DNA of 64,000 nt, taken from Otis tarda (taxonomy: Eukaryota > Chordata > Aves > Otidiformes > Otididae). Each line of letters opens with the position of its first letter. Position 1 is the first letter of the stretch. Where the stretch lies: the NCBI GenBank assembly GCA_026413225.1, contig CM048552.1, positions 184,484,053 to 184,548,052 of the forward strand. Reading direction: 5' to 3'. This document shows positions 10,651 to 21,773 of this stretch, one piece after another. The position numbers and the translations under genes are program-made. The notes beneath the pieces are model-generated. The model saw only the letters and a list, made by a program, of their open reading frames with translations. It did no database searches and was not told the origin of the DNA.

Positions 10651-13600
10651 ATTGCTTCAGAGCCTGACATGAGAAGCACTCTGGAAACTGAAAACGAGCT
10701 GCTTTTGCTCGTTAACAGGAGCTCAAAGGAGTTAAAATGGAGGAAGAAGTAGCGTATGGTCTCGATAATCCTTCCTGTTGTCTGAATCGTGCCAGCCTGC
10801 CAAGAAGTGGTGCCCTGCTACCTGGCACGCCTGTTTTCTGGCCGCACATCTCCCCACCGGTCAGCAGCTGGCAGGGTCCCCAACAATGGGCAGCTGCTCA
10901 CGAGGCATTTTGGCTTCTTGCCCTATTCTCTCTGACGCTCAAATGTTGGTGGGGAAAATATCAAATATTTTCATATGTTTTCATTTGTCCTGAGGCTTTG
11001 CTGGACAAGCCAAGTTCTCCCCAACCCTCCTGGTGAAAAATAGGGCTCTACTGAAGAGCCCACCTTATGTTGTGCTGCTTCATTGCTTGAATTAAATGCC
11101 AGTTGCCTGCTCTTCAAATTTCAGAATTCCTGCATGAGATCATTCCCTGCCATGAAGGAAATTGTCTCTTTTGTTTAAGCAGTACAGCGCATTGCTGCAG
11201 GTTTCATTTTAAAATGTCTCTTTCCTCCTGGTTCCTCTTCATGTTCTTGGAGACTCGTCTCTCAAGCCATGTGAGGAAGGCAGATTTACGTGTCACAGTT
11301 TTGAACATTTGGTTGATAACAACTCCTTCATCTCCAAGGAGCAAACTAAATGCAAACAGCAATTACCCTAAAATAATTTTCTATCAATAGTCTGGATTTC
11401 TGCATTTTATTGTGTCACGTACAGATGTGCTTCTGCTTCCCCATTGAAGATTGAGAGGAATCAGCTGAGGGATGGGAAGCATGTGTTTAATTTTAGCTCT
11501 TTAGTAAATTTTGAAACTAAATGGAAATGGTTTTATTGTGATTCCTTGTGTTCAGGCTATTATTATTTATTTATTGTGTAGGAAGTCTTCTGTAATGCAA
11601 ATATATGGCGATACCTGACATAGACAGAGTATTTCTTGGAAAGCAATCCATTACAATTTGTGAACACAATCATACTCCTTTAACATCCTCATTTTTAAGA
11701 ATTTATAAATTATGCCATCAAGAAACTCTCAATTACTTTGTAATGACTACTTATAGTAACAGGCTGATGATTTATATTTTTCTGGATGCTAAAATAAATA
11801 TAGAAAATAATTTAGCTGTACTCCCATCCCTTCTGTGTGTGCTACTTGGGTCACTGCACAATATCCTAAAAAACATTTTCTGATAATTCCACTTCTGGAT
11901 CAGTAAGTGAATGAGGACAGCGAATCTGTGTGAGTGTCAGCACATTTTTGCTATACAAGCAAAAGGAAAAAATAACAATAATTCTTTTAAGTGTCCACTG
12001 AGCACAAAACATTAAAATGAGAATGAAATCTCAAACAGAGAAACAGGTTTTTTGAGAACATAATGATGCTACTGCTAGCCAAGTAACCGTCACATACATG
12101 CAAGACTTTTCTATTTCTATCGTCTTTCTCTTACTCTTTCCTACTTTGTAATCCAGCTTCAAGTGAAAATCAAGGAAGCAGTTAGCCCCATCATGAAGGC
12201 TAATATTGTATTAGATGAAAGCTACGCAGAAAGATGCAACATCCGTGGAAAAAAACAAAATGAAAAATAAAATCCCGCAACAAATAGATTTTCTTCCCAC
12301 TTGAAATACAATGTAAGTGTTGCATCAGCAAATAATCCAGTGGCTTGTGAAGATGTGCCTCTTAGCATTAAGAGGTAGAAAAAAAATACAGTATAAACCA
12401 ATAATAAACAGTCAATAAAGTATTACATTGCAGCTTGTGGATTAAATTAAATCTCAGGCTCACAATTTTTAAATTATGATGCTTCTAATAAAGGTTACTG
12501 TTAGGTTTTTTTTTTAACTTATAGTGCCTATTATATGTCAAAGAAGGAAAGATTCAGCTTTTAGAGCATCTCATTTCAGCTTGCAATACGCGTATTCTGT
12601 GCTTTTCCATTTTCCTCCTGATTTTTGATAGCGCCTTTGAAAAGATAATTAAAAGATAATGAATTAGCTGAGGATGTGCATTATGACCAACAAGCTTGCC
12701 AAGAGGAAGGTCTTTAAACCCGCAAGATAGATGAGAAGCTGTACATATGCATGATAGCATTATTATTCTTTCTATTAGGCCATTTACTGCTCTTGATCTG
12801 TGAAAGAGCTCCCACTGATGTCAAATGTAGTCGTACGCATTGATCCAGAGGGAAGAAAAGTCTCTTGCAGGATGAATATTTTTTTTTCCTCACTCCCTGT
12901 GTGACAGAGAATTGATCAAAGCATAAGTAATTGGCCTGGGGAGTTCGGCACAGCAAACTCAAGGCCTGATCCAAAGAGGGACTTGAGCACCTCCAGGACA
13001 GGAGATATGATATTCAATGCTTGGGTGGCCACCTTCCAGCTATCTCAGATGACCTGAGTTAGGCAGCTACGTGACCTACACAGCGTGTTTAGGGGTGGAT
13101 TCGGTGCCTACTGTTAGGCTCGCGAGCCTAGGGCACAGGCCTGGGATTGTTCACAGGTAGGGTGGATGAAGTCACCCTTTTCTGGGGAGAGGTGAAAGAG
13201 TTCAGGCAGAAGGACAGAAGCTGTGTGCCATTAGTTCTCAGTGGCCTCTTTTTCCTGCCAGTAGAGATGGCACCTGCTGGTGTACAGACCACGGTCCTGC
13301 AGCCAGTGGGGCTATGAGAGCTCTCCAGAAGGCTCCTGCCCTTTTAGTGGCAGCACTGTATATAGTGAGACCCAACAGCCAAGGGACAGCTTGCTCTCCA
13401 GGGTGAGGGCATTTAAGCCACAGCTCCTCAGGAAAGGTTACCACTATAGTCCTCCTCTGCAAAATAGGCCACTAATGCAAGGTGAAATGCAAGATTTGGA
13501 GGGCCAAAAGGGAAGAAAGCTAAAATTTATAGGCACTCAGGAGGTCCCTGTTCCCAGGAGTGTCTCTACATTTAACCTCCACCAGCCTTTACTTGTCTCC

Positions 13601-15402
13601 ATGAGAAGAAACATGGGTATCATGGCAGTGGCTGGCTGAAGCCACCGCTGAGGTGGGGACAGGAGTGCTTAGGGTCTGGTTCTGACCTTCAGGAGGCTTC
13701 AAGGATGGGAGCTGTGGTGCCCGCTGAGGAGGTGCTGCAGCAGCCAGCGGCCGCTGGGTAGGAAAGGCTTGCCATGACGGGCTTTGGGATGCAGCGGTAA
13801 GGATCGTCATTGCCTGTTGCACAGACCATACGACCCAAACTGTATCAGATATCCCGAGCTCTTTAAAGACCGGACCTGAAAACTCGCATGAACTGGAAAC
13901 CTGGCAATATGCAGGCTTGGACATGGACAAGCTGGTGAGGTGGGGTCACAGCATCCTCTGCCCCTGGTAGCCCTTGTGCTCCGGAGATTTTTCAAGCCCA
14001 GCAAACTCCATTTAGCCCTTTTGAGTCATGTCTGATTTATACTCATCTCCCACATGTATAACATTTGTTTATTTCTGTAATATATTAAAATACAGTAACA
14101 TTCCATACTTGGAGGGGAGCTTAGAGGGAGGGTAATGACTTACACATGTACTGTGCTACGTTGGATCTTGTCCAGTATCGTAAATAAGAGGGAAAGCAAG
14201 ATTTTACAGCTCAGCCATTAATGAGAACAGTCCACTATCACATATGGAAAAATACTTCAGTCGGTAAAAGCTGACACAACACTGATGGCATTTAGCTGTC
14301 CGGTATGAATCATCTTCATAGAATAAATTCCAAGAGAAAATATTGTATCATTAGTTGATTTGTAACCTCATTGCAGGCAGCTACAAATAAATGTTTGCAC
14401 TAGGCTAGCACAGCCCTAGAAATGAGTTAATTAAATTGTAGGTACTGGACAAGCACTCTGTCAAGGGTTAAGCCTTCTAGGTATTCCTTTGCATTACCTG
14501 CAGAGAACTCCCTTTTGTGCTTTTTTCTCTTCCTCTCCATGCTAGCTGATTTGCAGAAAGGAAAACTGAATGAGCAGTGCACAGGAGTCAGTGCTCTTTT
14601 AAGAAATGGGCATAACTTGAAACTTCTTCATAGAGTAAAAAAAACTCAGCATCCTCAGGAAGACACTCAAATACCAGAGTGGAAATAGTCTGAAAGGCAG
14701 AAATGAAGGTTCAGCTGCTGTCTGGCTCTCCAGGCTTGTTTATGGACCACGCTTTGCAGGACAGTGGTTTTCTTCATTTGCTGTCTTGCAAAGCACCAAA
14801 CCTGCTCCTGCCACCCTTGGGCACCTCTGGCAGTGCAGCTGGAAGCCTGTTTGAAGTAGGCTCCCTCCACAGAGATGTGTGGCTCTGGTCTGAATCACCC
14901 CCAAAAACGCCTGTTTTTTTTCTCGCCGACTTGGGTGACCAAGCCCCAAGTGTACATACATCTCAAACACGCCTTGTATTAGTGGGAGAGAGCCTGGCTC
15001 CCAGTACCTAGGTGGGATGGAAGACCCCGCACACCTCTGTGGATCCCAGCCCTTTGGCCTTCCCAAATAAGATGGTTAATCTTTATGCCTGCCTACGCAT
15101 GCAATGCCGTTAGTAACATAAGAGCTCACAGTCATCGATGGTTTCTGTAGCTAATCATTAACATTGCTTGCACGCATTTGCCCATGCCTTGGGAGAATCA
15201 AAGGACACATTTTGCATAAACATATTAGCAGAACCATCGTCACTAAAATGCTGATTTTCTTAGCCTTCAGTGCATGCTTTTAAACATCCTCCAAGCTGTG
15301 CCGCTCCAAGCCAGCGACTCCTTTGAGCACCACCAATAAGTGTATGCAAAGTCTGAGTCTGAGATCAAATTACACCCGGGGCTCAGTCTTTTCTCACTAA
15401 TT

Positions 15403-15418
15403 TATCCTTATAAGGATA
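15403..15418. promoter_or_regulatory. CArG box within 16-bp palindrome
   Basis: TATCCTTATAAGGATA is a perfect 16-bp palindrome. Its core CCTTATAAGG (15406-15415) fits the serum response factor consensus CC(A/T)6GG exactly. A few perfect CArG boxes per 64 kb are expected by chance. There is no other evidence of function. Confidence 0.3.
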
Positions 15419-17299
15419 TTGCCTTTCTTTAAACTATTAAAGATAAAAAGAAAATATTATGTTTTAGGAAGTTGCACACAGTGAAATGCTTGTACTAGTA
15501 AATAAATAGTTTTTAAATGCTGAAAAATCTGAGTTCTTGCCCAGGTTTCAACAAGGATCTGATTTCACACATGGTGAGCACTGATCTTCAACCTGTAGCA
15601 AGGAGCAAAGCAGGGAACATGCTTGTCACCCCTGTTACATGCATTTCGGTGATACCTTAGGACTCTGGGCCTGAATCTTTCATTCCCTTGAGCTTGAAGA
15701 ACGAGTGAACTGTCCTTGATCCAGGGTAACCAGGGGCTTGGGTTCACCACACAAGGGAAAAATGCAGAAAATAGGGGTAGAGCAGGCGAGTCTGCTGGGA
15801 GGTTTGAGCTTTAGGTAGCACAAAAGCAATTCTCAGATATGAGGTGACCTTGAAAGCCATTCAGCTCATTTCAGCATGAGCTAATTAGCCCAACTGGCTC
15901 CTGCACGCAGGAAGGAGCTCATGCCTGTGTATGTCTAACCTGCACCTTGGATAAAGTAACAGGAAATATTAACTCTGTGCTCAAGACCTAGATGTATGGG
16001 GAACAGCAATGAGACGGTGGAAGAAGAAAAAGTGAAGGGACATAGCAGTACAAACACTGATATTTCTGCGTAGTGAGCACCCATCTCACCTTTTGTGCTG
16101 ATTCCAGCAGATCAGGATAAAGACTCTCCTGCCGTGGGCTTTCAAACGACTGTTTTTGTGAGTAGTCTCCATCCATGTAGCAGAAGCACTGGAAAAAGCC
16201 AAGCTGAGCATCACTAAGTAACCATGCAAACATGGAAGAGGTGCTGTCTCTGAAGATATAGGTGACAAAAAGCAGGAGCAGAAAGGTTGGACATATAGAC
16301 AAAGTAGATAGGTCAATCTCTTGGGCCAGGCCATCTAATTCAGTACAAACTTGTTCGAACCGAAGCAAAGAGACTGCTGTCTAATGAACCTGATATATCA
16401 GTGGGGACTGGCATGATCTCAACCACAACCCACGAAAGAGTAAAAAAAAATATTTCCCAATTACCCGCTGATGTTAAACAAGACACCCACAATGACTTCC
16501 TAGCCCTGTCACGCTAGCACTGGGAATTTCATCTGCACAGGGACTATGGAATATTTTGGGCATCTGAAGCTTCTTGGTTCCTTTTCAGTTCACAGCTTTG
16601 CTCTGCAATAGTCTTATTAAGAAGCATTCAGCAATACATTTGCTTGGATATATAATTATATTCTTACAAGATTTCCATATAAGAGCATATTATTGATTAA
16701 ATTAGAAAAATAATTTTCCACAGAATCATCTCTATATGTTATGCCAGACCTCAGATTTATTTTGGATACTGCCAGCAGGAAACTTTATTAATGAAATAGA
16801 AAAGGGAATTGTATAAATTCTTACATTACACTATAGAAAAGATTCCTGAGATTTGCATCCAAATCAGATTGGATTTTTGAGAGATTTGAGCACTTAACCT
16901 CTCTTTGTTCTTTGCCTTTACGTATAGTAAAAAGGAACAAATGAGCTTCCCAGAAATTGCCTGATGGTTCTAACACCATCGATGCCAGAAGGAAATGTCA
17001 AGTAAATCAGTCCCCATATTCCAGAGGAATTACTCCCTGTGAACCGGGCTATTAGACATTCAGCCTTCCTACACTCAGCTTTGTGAGGATGTAGGGGCTA
17101 GGGATTCACAGGAATACACTCGTTTTTCACTCAGACATTTTCCTCACAAATGTTGCCTTGTTAACTCCTCCCTTCCTTCTGCAAATTGTTAGGTGCCAGA
17201 ACGTTTTCCTTCTTTGACCAAGAGTGCAAACTTTGGGAGACAGAACCAATATTCCCTTTGCCGTTGTGCAGCACCGCACAATAGAATAGGACCCGATCA

Positions 17300-17760
17300 G
17301 TAATTGGAACAATGACTGTAACGGCGTAGCAAACAGAACGAACTCTTGACTGCGATCACAAAGGATTGCTAGCCTTAGCTGTTAGGACGGTGCTGCAGAA
17401 TCAAGGTCGTTGTCTCTGCAGGTGATCAGCAATTTAACAATAGTGTGTTACACATGGTTTCCATCTCTGCGATAGCAAAGCGTGCTGTATATTCTTTATG
17501 AATCTCACTGGAACAACTACAAATCTCTCTTTCAGATCATTCAGTAATGAATGATTACAGAAATGTCTCAGAGACAGAAATGTCTCGGTGTACCAGGAAT
17601 ATTGTCTTTCCTCCGGCCAAGTAATAAGCGAGGTGATACCAAGAATCGGTTCAGGACCTTTGATCTGTAATCCATTAAATATAATTTATGCCTCCTCACT
17701 AGGGAGAATTATTGTAACAGAGCCAAACGAACAGTTTCTGTGACGTCTCTGATGACATTT
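17300..17760. promoter_or_regulatory. Candidate conserved regulatory block
   Basis: The block contains the perfect hairpin ATCATTCA-GTAA-TGAATGAT (17536-17555), built of homeodomain/POU-like half sites. A 13-base direct repeat ACAGAAATGTCTC follows at once (two copies, 17 bases apart). Further on come an AT-rich homeodomain-like stretch (about 17672-17690) and a CRE-type TGACGT (17741-17746). It also has more CpG than its flanks. Function is inferred from motif density only. Confidence 0.25.
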
Positions 17761-18165
17761 GCTCTTTCTCTTGGGATCAGCAGTTTGAATCATTTTGCGT
17801 GTCTCGAAATAGTGGGGGAGAAGAAGGATGATTCTCTTTCAAACAAGGATAACTGCATTCAAAAGGAAAGGCAGATGTATTTTGAATTCCTGACCATGGT
17901 GGCTTCATTTGTAATGTTAATACTTGATAAAGCCTGCTCTGATTATCATGATTTGGATACAAGGTGGGTGGAAAACTGTCTGGATTCCCAGAGTCAAAGA
18001 GTGGTGGGCAGTGGTTCAGAGTCCAGCTAGAGGAGTTTGTCAGGTTTGGATTCGGGAGCATGACCTGACAATGGGACAGATTACCTCATCAGTGAGGTCA
18101 TCAGTGGTACTAAGTCAGAGGGAGCGGTCAGTAAGCTCTAGAGCAGCACCGTCACGCACAGGGAC

Positions 18166-18352
18166 CTAGGGAAGCTGCAGAGATGGTCCAACAGGAACAT
18201 TATGAAGTTGAGCGTGGGAGATGCAAAGCCCTGCTCCCGGGGAGGAATAACCCCATGCACCAGTGGAGGCAGGGGGCAGCCAGCTGGAAAGCAGCTCTGC
18301 AGAGAAGGACCTGGGGGTCCTGGTGGCCACCAAGGTGACCATGACCCAGCAG
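18166..18352 (+). mobile_element. CR1 LINE, internal ORF2 fragment
   Basis: This diverged segment matches the part of CR1 ORF2 just upstream of the usual 3' end. The tell-tale stretches are agatggtccaacaggaac, aaccccatgcaccagt, gctggaaagcagctctgcag and agaaggacctgggggtcctgg, in consensus order on the plus strand. The 3' tail is missing, and similarity stops after 'gaccatgacccagcag'. A fragment without the 3' end is less usual for CR1 and suggests later deletion. Its CpG richness comes from the element. Confidence 0.85.
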
Positions 18353-20564
18353 GACCTCATGGCAGCAGAGGAGATCAGCATCACCCTGATACTGATCTTC
18401 CCTTCGCTCCTTGTGCTCCGTGTTGGATTACCAGCCCCGCCGTCCGTGAGCTGAGCTGCCATACTCAAGCGTATTACGTACGGATACTATTCGTTGGATG
18501 CTACTCTGCACAGGGCCATTCCCTTTCAGTTTCATCAGGTGCAGTCTCTGCTCAGGCTGGGATACTTCTTAACTCATCCCGGTAGGTAGCGAGGGGAGCG
18601 CGAGCTGTGCAGCAGACTGCGCTCGCTGAGCCTGCAGATTCCTTTTGCACGAGCTAAGTTTGGGCACAGAGATCTTAAATAAGCTCTTGAACTTTCCATT
18701 CCCTTTTTGGGCTAGATTATCCCAGAGGCTGAGACAAATAACTACCTGGCTCCTCTCATCAGCGGGGGGATGTTCAGCATCTTGCAGGCTCAGGTCCTTC
18801 AGCTCTCGTGTGGAGAGCAGGCCTGTTTTCGGCTAAGATGGGAATTTGTGCCTATCGCTCGTGTGTGAGACAGGAAAAAAACCCTCTATTCATATCTACC
18901 ACCAATGGGATGTCACAAAAAATATCAGACTAATGAGGCACTTTGTAACAAAACTCAGCCAAGATTTTTGTTGTAGTCAAATCAGTCTCCATTTTAACAA
19001 TTCCCTGTGGCTTGTGCATGCTCCTGATTATCGTGGGCATGAGTGCGGTCACCGACTCTAAACACTGCTGTCCGTTTGCTTATGCCAACTTTGAGGCATC
19101 CGGTCATAAACCCCAGATCTGCTGAGAATCTGCAAATGGGAGTTAGCAACTTCTCACGTGCAAACGCAGGGAAGTGGAAAGCATTCAAACCCACTTGGGT
19201 ATGCTTGCATAAACCTTTTATGGCACACGCTAACAGTTTGCAATTAAGTGAAAGGAGGAAGAACTAAGCTGACCCCATGATTCAATAGGAATGGCATTTT
19301 ATGGAGTATAGAGGGACTTCAAAACTGACCTCGAGATGTGGGTGAGGAAGCCATTCACTTTTTTTATGCACACTGGAGCGGTAAAATCCAGTCTAGCTGA
19401 TTTAAGCACTTAGCTCGCACCTAGGTGTGAAGTGCATGGTTTGCTCAAGTGTGCACTGTGGATGCCTACATCTCACTAGTTGTCTGGGTTCATAAAGTGG
19501 AGAAACGAGCTTGTTTCAAAGTGCAGCTGCCTTTTTACTACGAAAGATATGTGAAACAGGTCAGGTGAACGGCTTTCTAAAAGTGCCCATCCCTGCCCAT
19601 GGACTATGAAGGGCGACTAGCTCCGGCACAGATGACCCACCTAGTAATAGATTTTATTAGGATACAGTTAAGAGAGATGAATCGTACACTAGTCCCTCAA
19701 GAGTCCTGTAGTATCAGCTCCAGCTGGAAAGCCTGTGTCCCAGCACAGCGGTCTGCACTTAGGTGAGATGTCTCTCTGACTTGCCCTTGCTGGGAGTTTT
19801 CTCTCTCTGTTGGTTTTGGAGGAGAACTTCGGTGGTTCCTTGCAATATCAGCACAAGCTAAGGGCCTGAAGGAGAAGCAGACAGGAGGGCTTCATCAGCC
19901 GTTCAAAATCTTACCTTGTATAAGGGATATAACCAAGCAAGAGAAGTTAAGAACCAGAAAAGGTCAGAATTATAGAAGGAGTTATTGGACAAGCAGCTAA
20001 TGATGCATTCCTCTAGAGTGTTTTCTGCATATGTAGCCCTTATTCATGGGGTTAAGTGGTTTCTTCAGCTATACGCACAGGACAGGGTTTGCTGGATTGG
20101 ATCCCTTTTCATAGAAAGATTTGCTATGGTCAGCAGTTTGTTGTGGCATCCTCTTGAGTACAAATCGTACAGGAAAAGTTGCAAAAGTGGTTTCTACAAT
20201 AAAGCCTTGCTTTCACGGCATGCCAAAAATGTTGCCTTTTCAGATGGGACGTTCCAAGGTTGATTGCAATACAAAGGTCACTGCTGAAAAGTCAGAGCAA
20301 AAGTCTTTCAGTTGGCTGTGAGCTGTGATTGTCCCTGTATGTGCAGGGGATTCACTTGTTTGCAACTGCCACTACCGTATGTACCGCAGACCGGTGTGGT
20401 AAAGCCACAGTATGGGATAACATGAACCACCAGGATGAGCTGGTGGCTCGATTGTTGTGTTCTCAAAAGCCTGTCAGGTTCATAAGCATCGCCGTGAACC
20501 CAGAACCAAAGCTGAAACGGCAGGGAAATTAAAGTCTGGACATTTTTCAAATCTTTTCTGATAA
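18353..20564. other. Unannotated sequence
   Basis: Apart from the T-box/NKX2 motif cluster, no element is recognised. A short CpG-enriched patch lies around 18585-18625 but is far too small to be called a CpG island. Confidence 0.5.
19401..19452. promoter_or_regulatory. T-box palindrome with adjacent NKX2-type site
   Basis: TCGCACCTAGGTGTGA (19415-19430) matches the full Brachyury/T-box palindrome (TCACACCTAGGTGTGA) at 15 of 16 positions. The right half-site AGGTGTGAA is perfect. An NKX2-type TCAAGTG lies 14 bases downstream (19445-19451), and a related AGCACTTAG lies upstream (19405-19413). Full T-box palindromes bind T-box dimers strongly in vitro, and T-box and NKX2 proteins cooperate in mesoderm and heart. 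No expression evidence exists here. A match this close is rare by chance. Confidence 0.4.
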
Positions 20565-20674
20565 GGCAACCTGATCTAGTCAGGGATGTCCCTGCTCTTG
20601 CAGGGGGGTTGGACTAGATGACCTTTGAAGGTCCCTTCCAACTCTAACCATTCTATGATTCTATGATTCTATGA
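20565..20674 (+). mobile_element. CR1 LINE, 3' tail fragment
   Basis: This is a short plus-strand CR1 copy holding only the last 110 bases. It has the gcaacctgatctag block, the tgcaggggggttgg motif, the ctagatgacctttgaaggtc block, and three ATTCTATG-type tail units. It has no coding sequence. Confidence 0.93.
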
Positions 20675-20784
20675 TAAGGCTGTGTACAAGACATTGCCTT
20701 GTCTGACAGCGTGAACTTAAGGGGAAGTTGCATACAAAGTGCCTTTCAACATTGCGTTCTTCCCGTGGAAATCAGCAGTCATTC

Positions 20785-20915
20785 TAAAAAGACTTAAAAA
20801 TGGCTTAAATGCTTTAAGCACCTAGAAGACTTAATAAGGATTTAAGTTGTCTTTAAAGCTTACATTGTGCTACCTTAAAGATTTAAGGCAGCTTAAATGC
20901 TTATGTGCCTTAACA
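20785..20915. repeat. TTTAAG/CTTAAA-rich array
   Basis: About ten TTAA-centred units (cttaaa, tttaag, ttaaag) are packed into 130 bases. One longer unit recurs in diverged form: ggcttaaatgctttaagcac near 20801 and cagcttaaatgcttatgtgc near 20890. It may be a decayed minisatellite. The TTAAG units also resemble NKX-type half sites. Confidence 0.5.
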
Positions 20916-21194
20916 AGTTAGGGTAACAATCACTTTGTCTGCACAAAGCCCAAATAATCAGGATTTATTTGGTGAAACACTTCAGGGAGGTCTTCAAATC
21001 ACCTCTTTTCCAAGGCTACTAGAAGTGTCTTCATCAAGGGTGACCTGGCAGCATCAGCTCGTGGTTTTGCCTGTCTGTCTAAATATCCACCACTTTTGCC
21101 TGGTACCCAGCACCTCAGTATTTAAGGTTTATCCCATCCAAACACGTACACTGCTGCCGACCCGAGAAAAGCTCTTACCTCCCTCTCATTCCTG

Positions 21195-21300
21195 TGGGGA
21201 ACTGAGACACCATCAGGCTGAGGGATTTGCCCAAGACAGCATAGGAAGCCTGATGCAATGCAGAAACATGAACCTGGGTCTCCCACCCACCAGCTCCCTG
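21195..21300 (-). mobile_element. MIR-like SINE remnant
   Basis: Plus-strand order is aactgagacac, gagggatttgcccaagacagc, a diverged middle, then gaacctgggtctccc. This is the reverse-orientation MIR pattern (aactgaggcacagag, ttgcccaaggtcacac, gaacccaggtct). The spacing is preserved over roughly 100 bases, which makes chance unlikely. Confidence 0.72.
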
Positions 21301-21659
21301 GATGCTGTGTCTTCTTCCAGCCATGGCAGCTGGACTAGCTTCTCTGTACTGCTTTCTTTCCTTTTACAGCACAACCCTTAACTCAGCTCTATGGGCACGG
21401 ATGAAACTGCACCAACGAGAGTTTGGACTATTGTTGTTCTACCTTGGGGCAGCCCCATTTCTATGGGACCCGTCTATTTCCTTGTTGCCAAAACCCATTT
21501 CCACTTTAACCCCAGTCTCTCGCCCCTTTCTACTTTGTTATACAGAAGCCATGAAAGCTTTTTTTTTTTTTTGCCATCTGGCTAGAGCATCTTCTGAGAA
21601 GTCTTCTCCTCTTCCCTCTGAGAAGTCACCTCTCCCCAGGAACTATTCATAGTGCTGGA

Positions 21660-21773
21660 GTCTGAGACTGCAATCTGGACATGCACCCGGGCAGCCAACC
21701 TTGTTTGAGCAGGGGGCTTGGACCAGATGACCTCCAGAGGGTCTCTTCCCACCTCAACTATCCTGTGATACGC
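21660..21773 (+). mobile_element. Diverged CR1 3' end
   Basis: The segment ttgtttgagcagggggcttg, then gaccagatgacctccagagg, then cttcccacctcaactatcctgtgata is a CR1 terminal sequence. It belongs to a different subfamily from the ctttaaaggtc copies (gacctccagagg replaces gacctttaaagg). The upstream boundary is uncertain. Confidence 0.75.

Larger units (their letters stand above)
10060..17299. other. Unannotated sequence
   Basis: Besides the MIR-like remnant and the CArG palindrome, nothing is recognised. Open frames at 13280-13639, 14740-15066 and 15988-16368 (up to 126 codons) overlap competing frames and carry no domain that I know. Confidence 0.55.
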
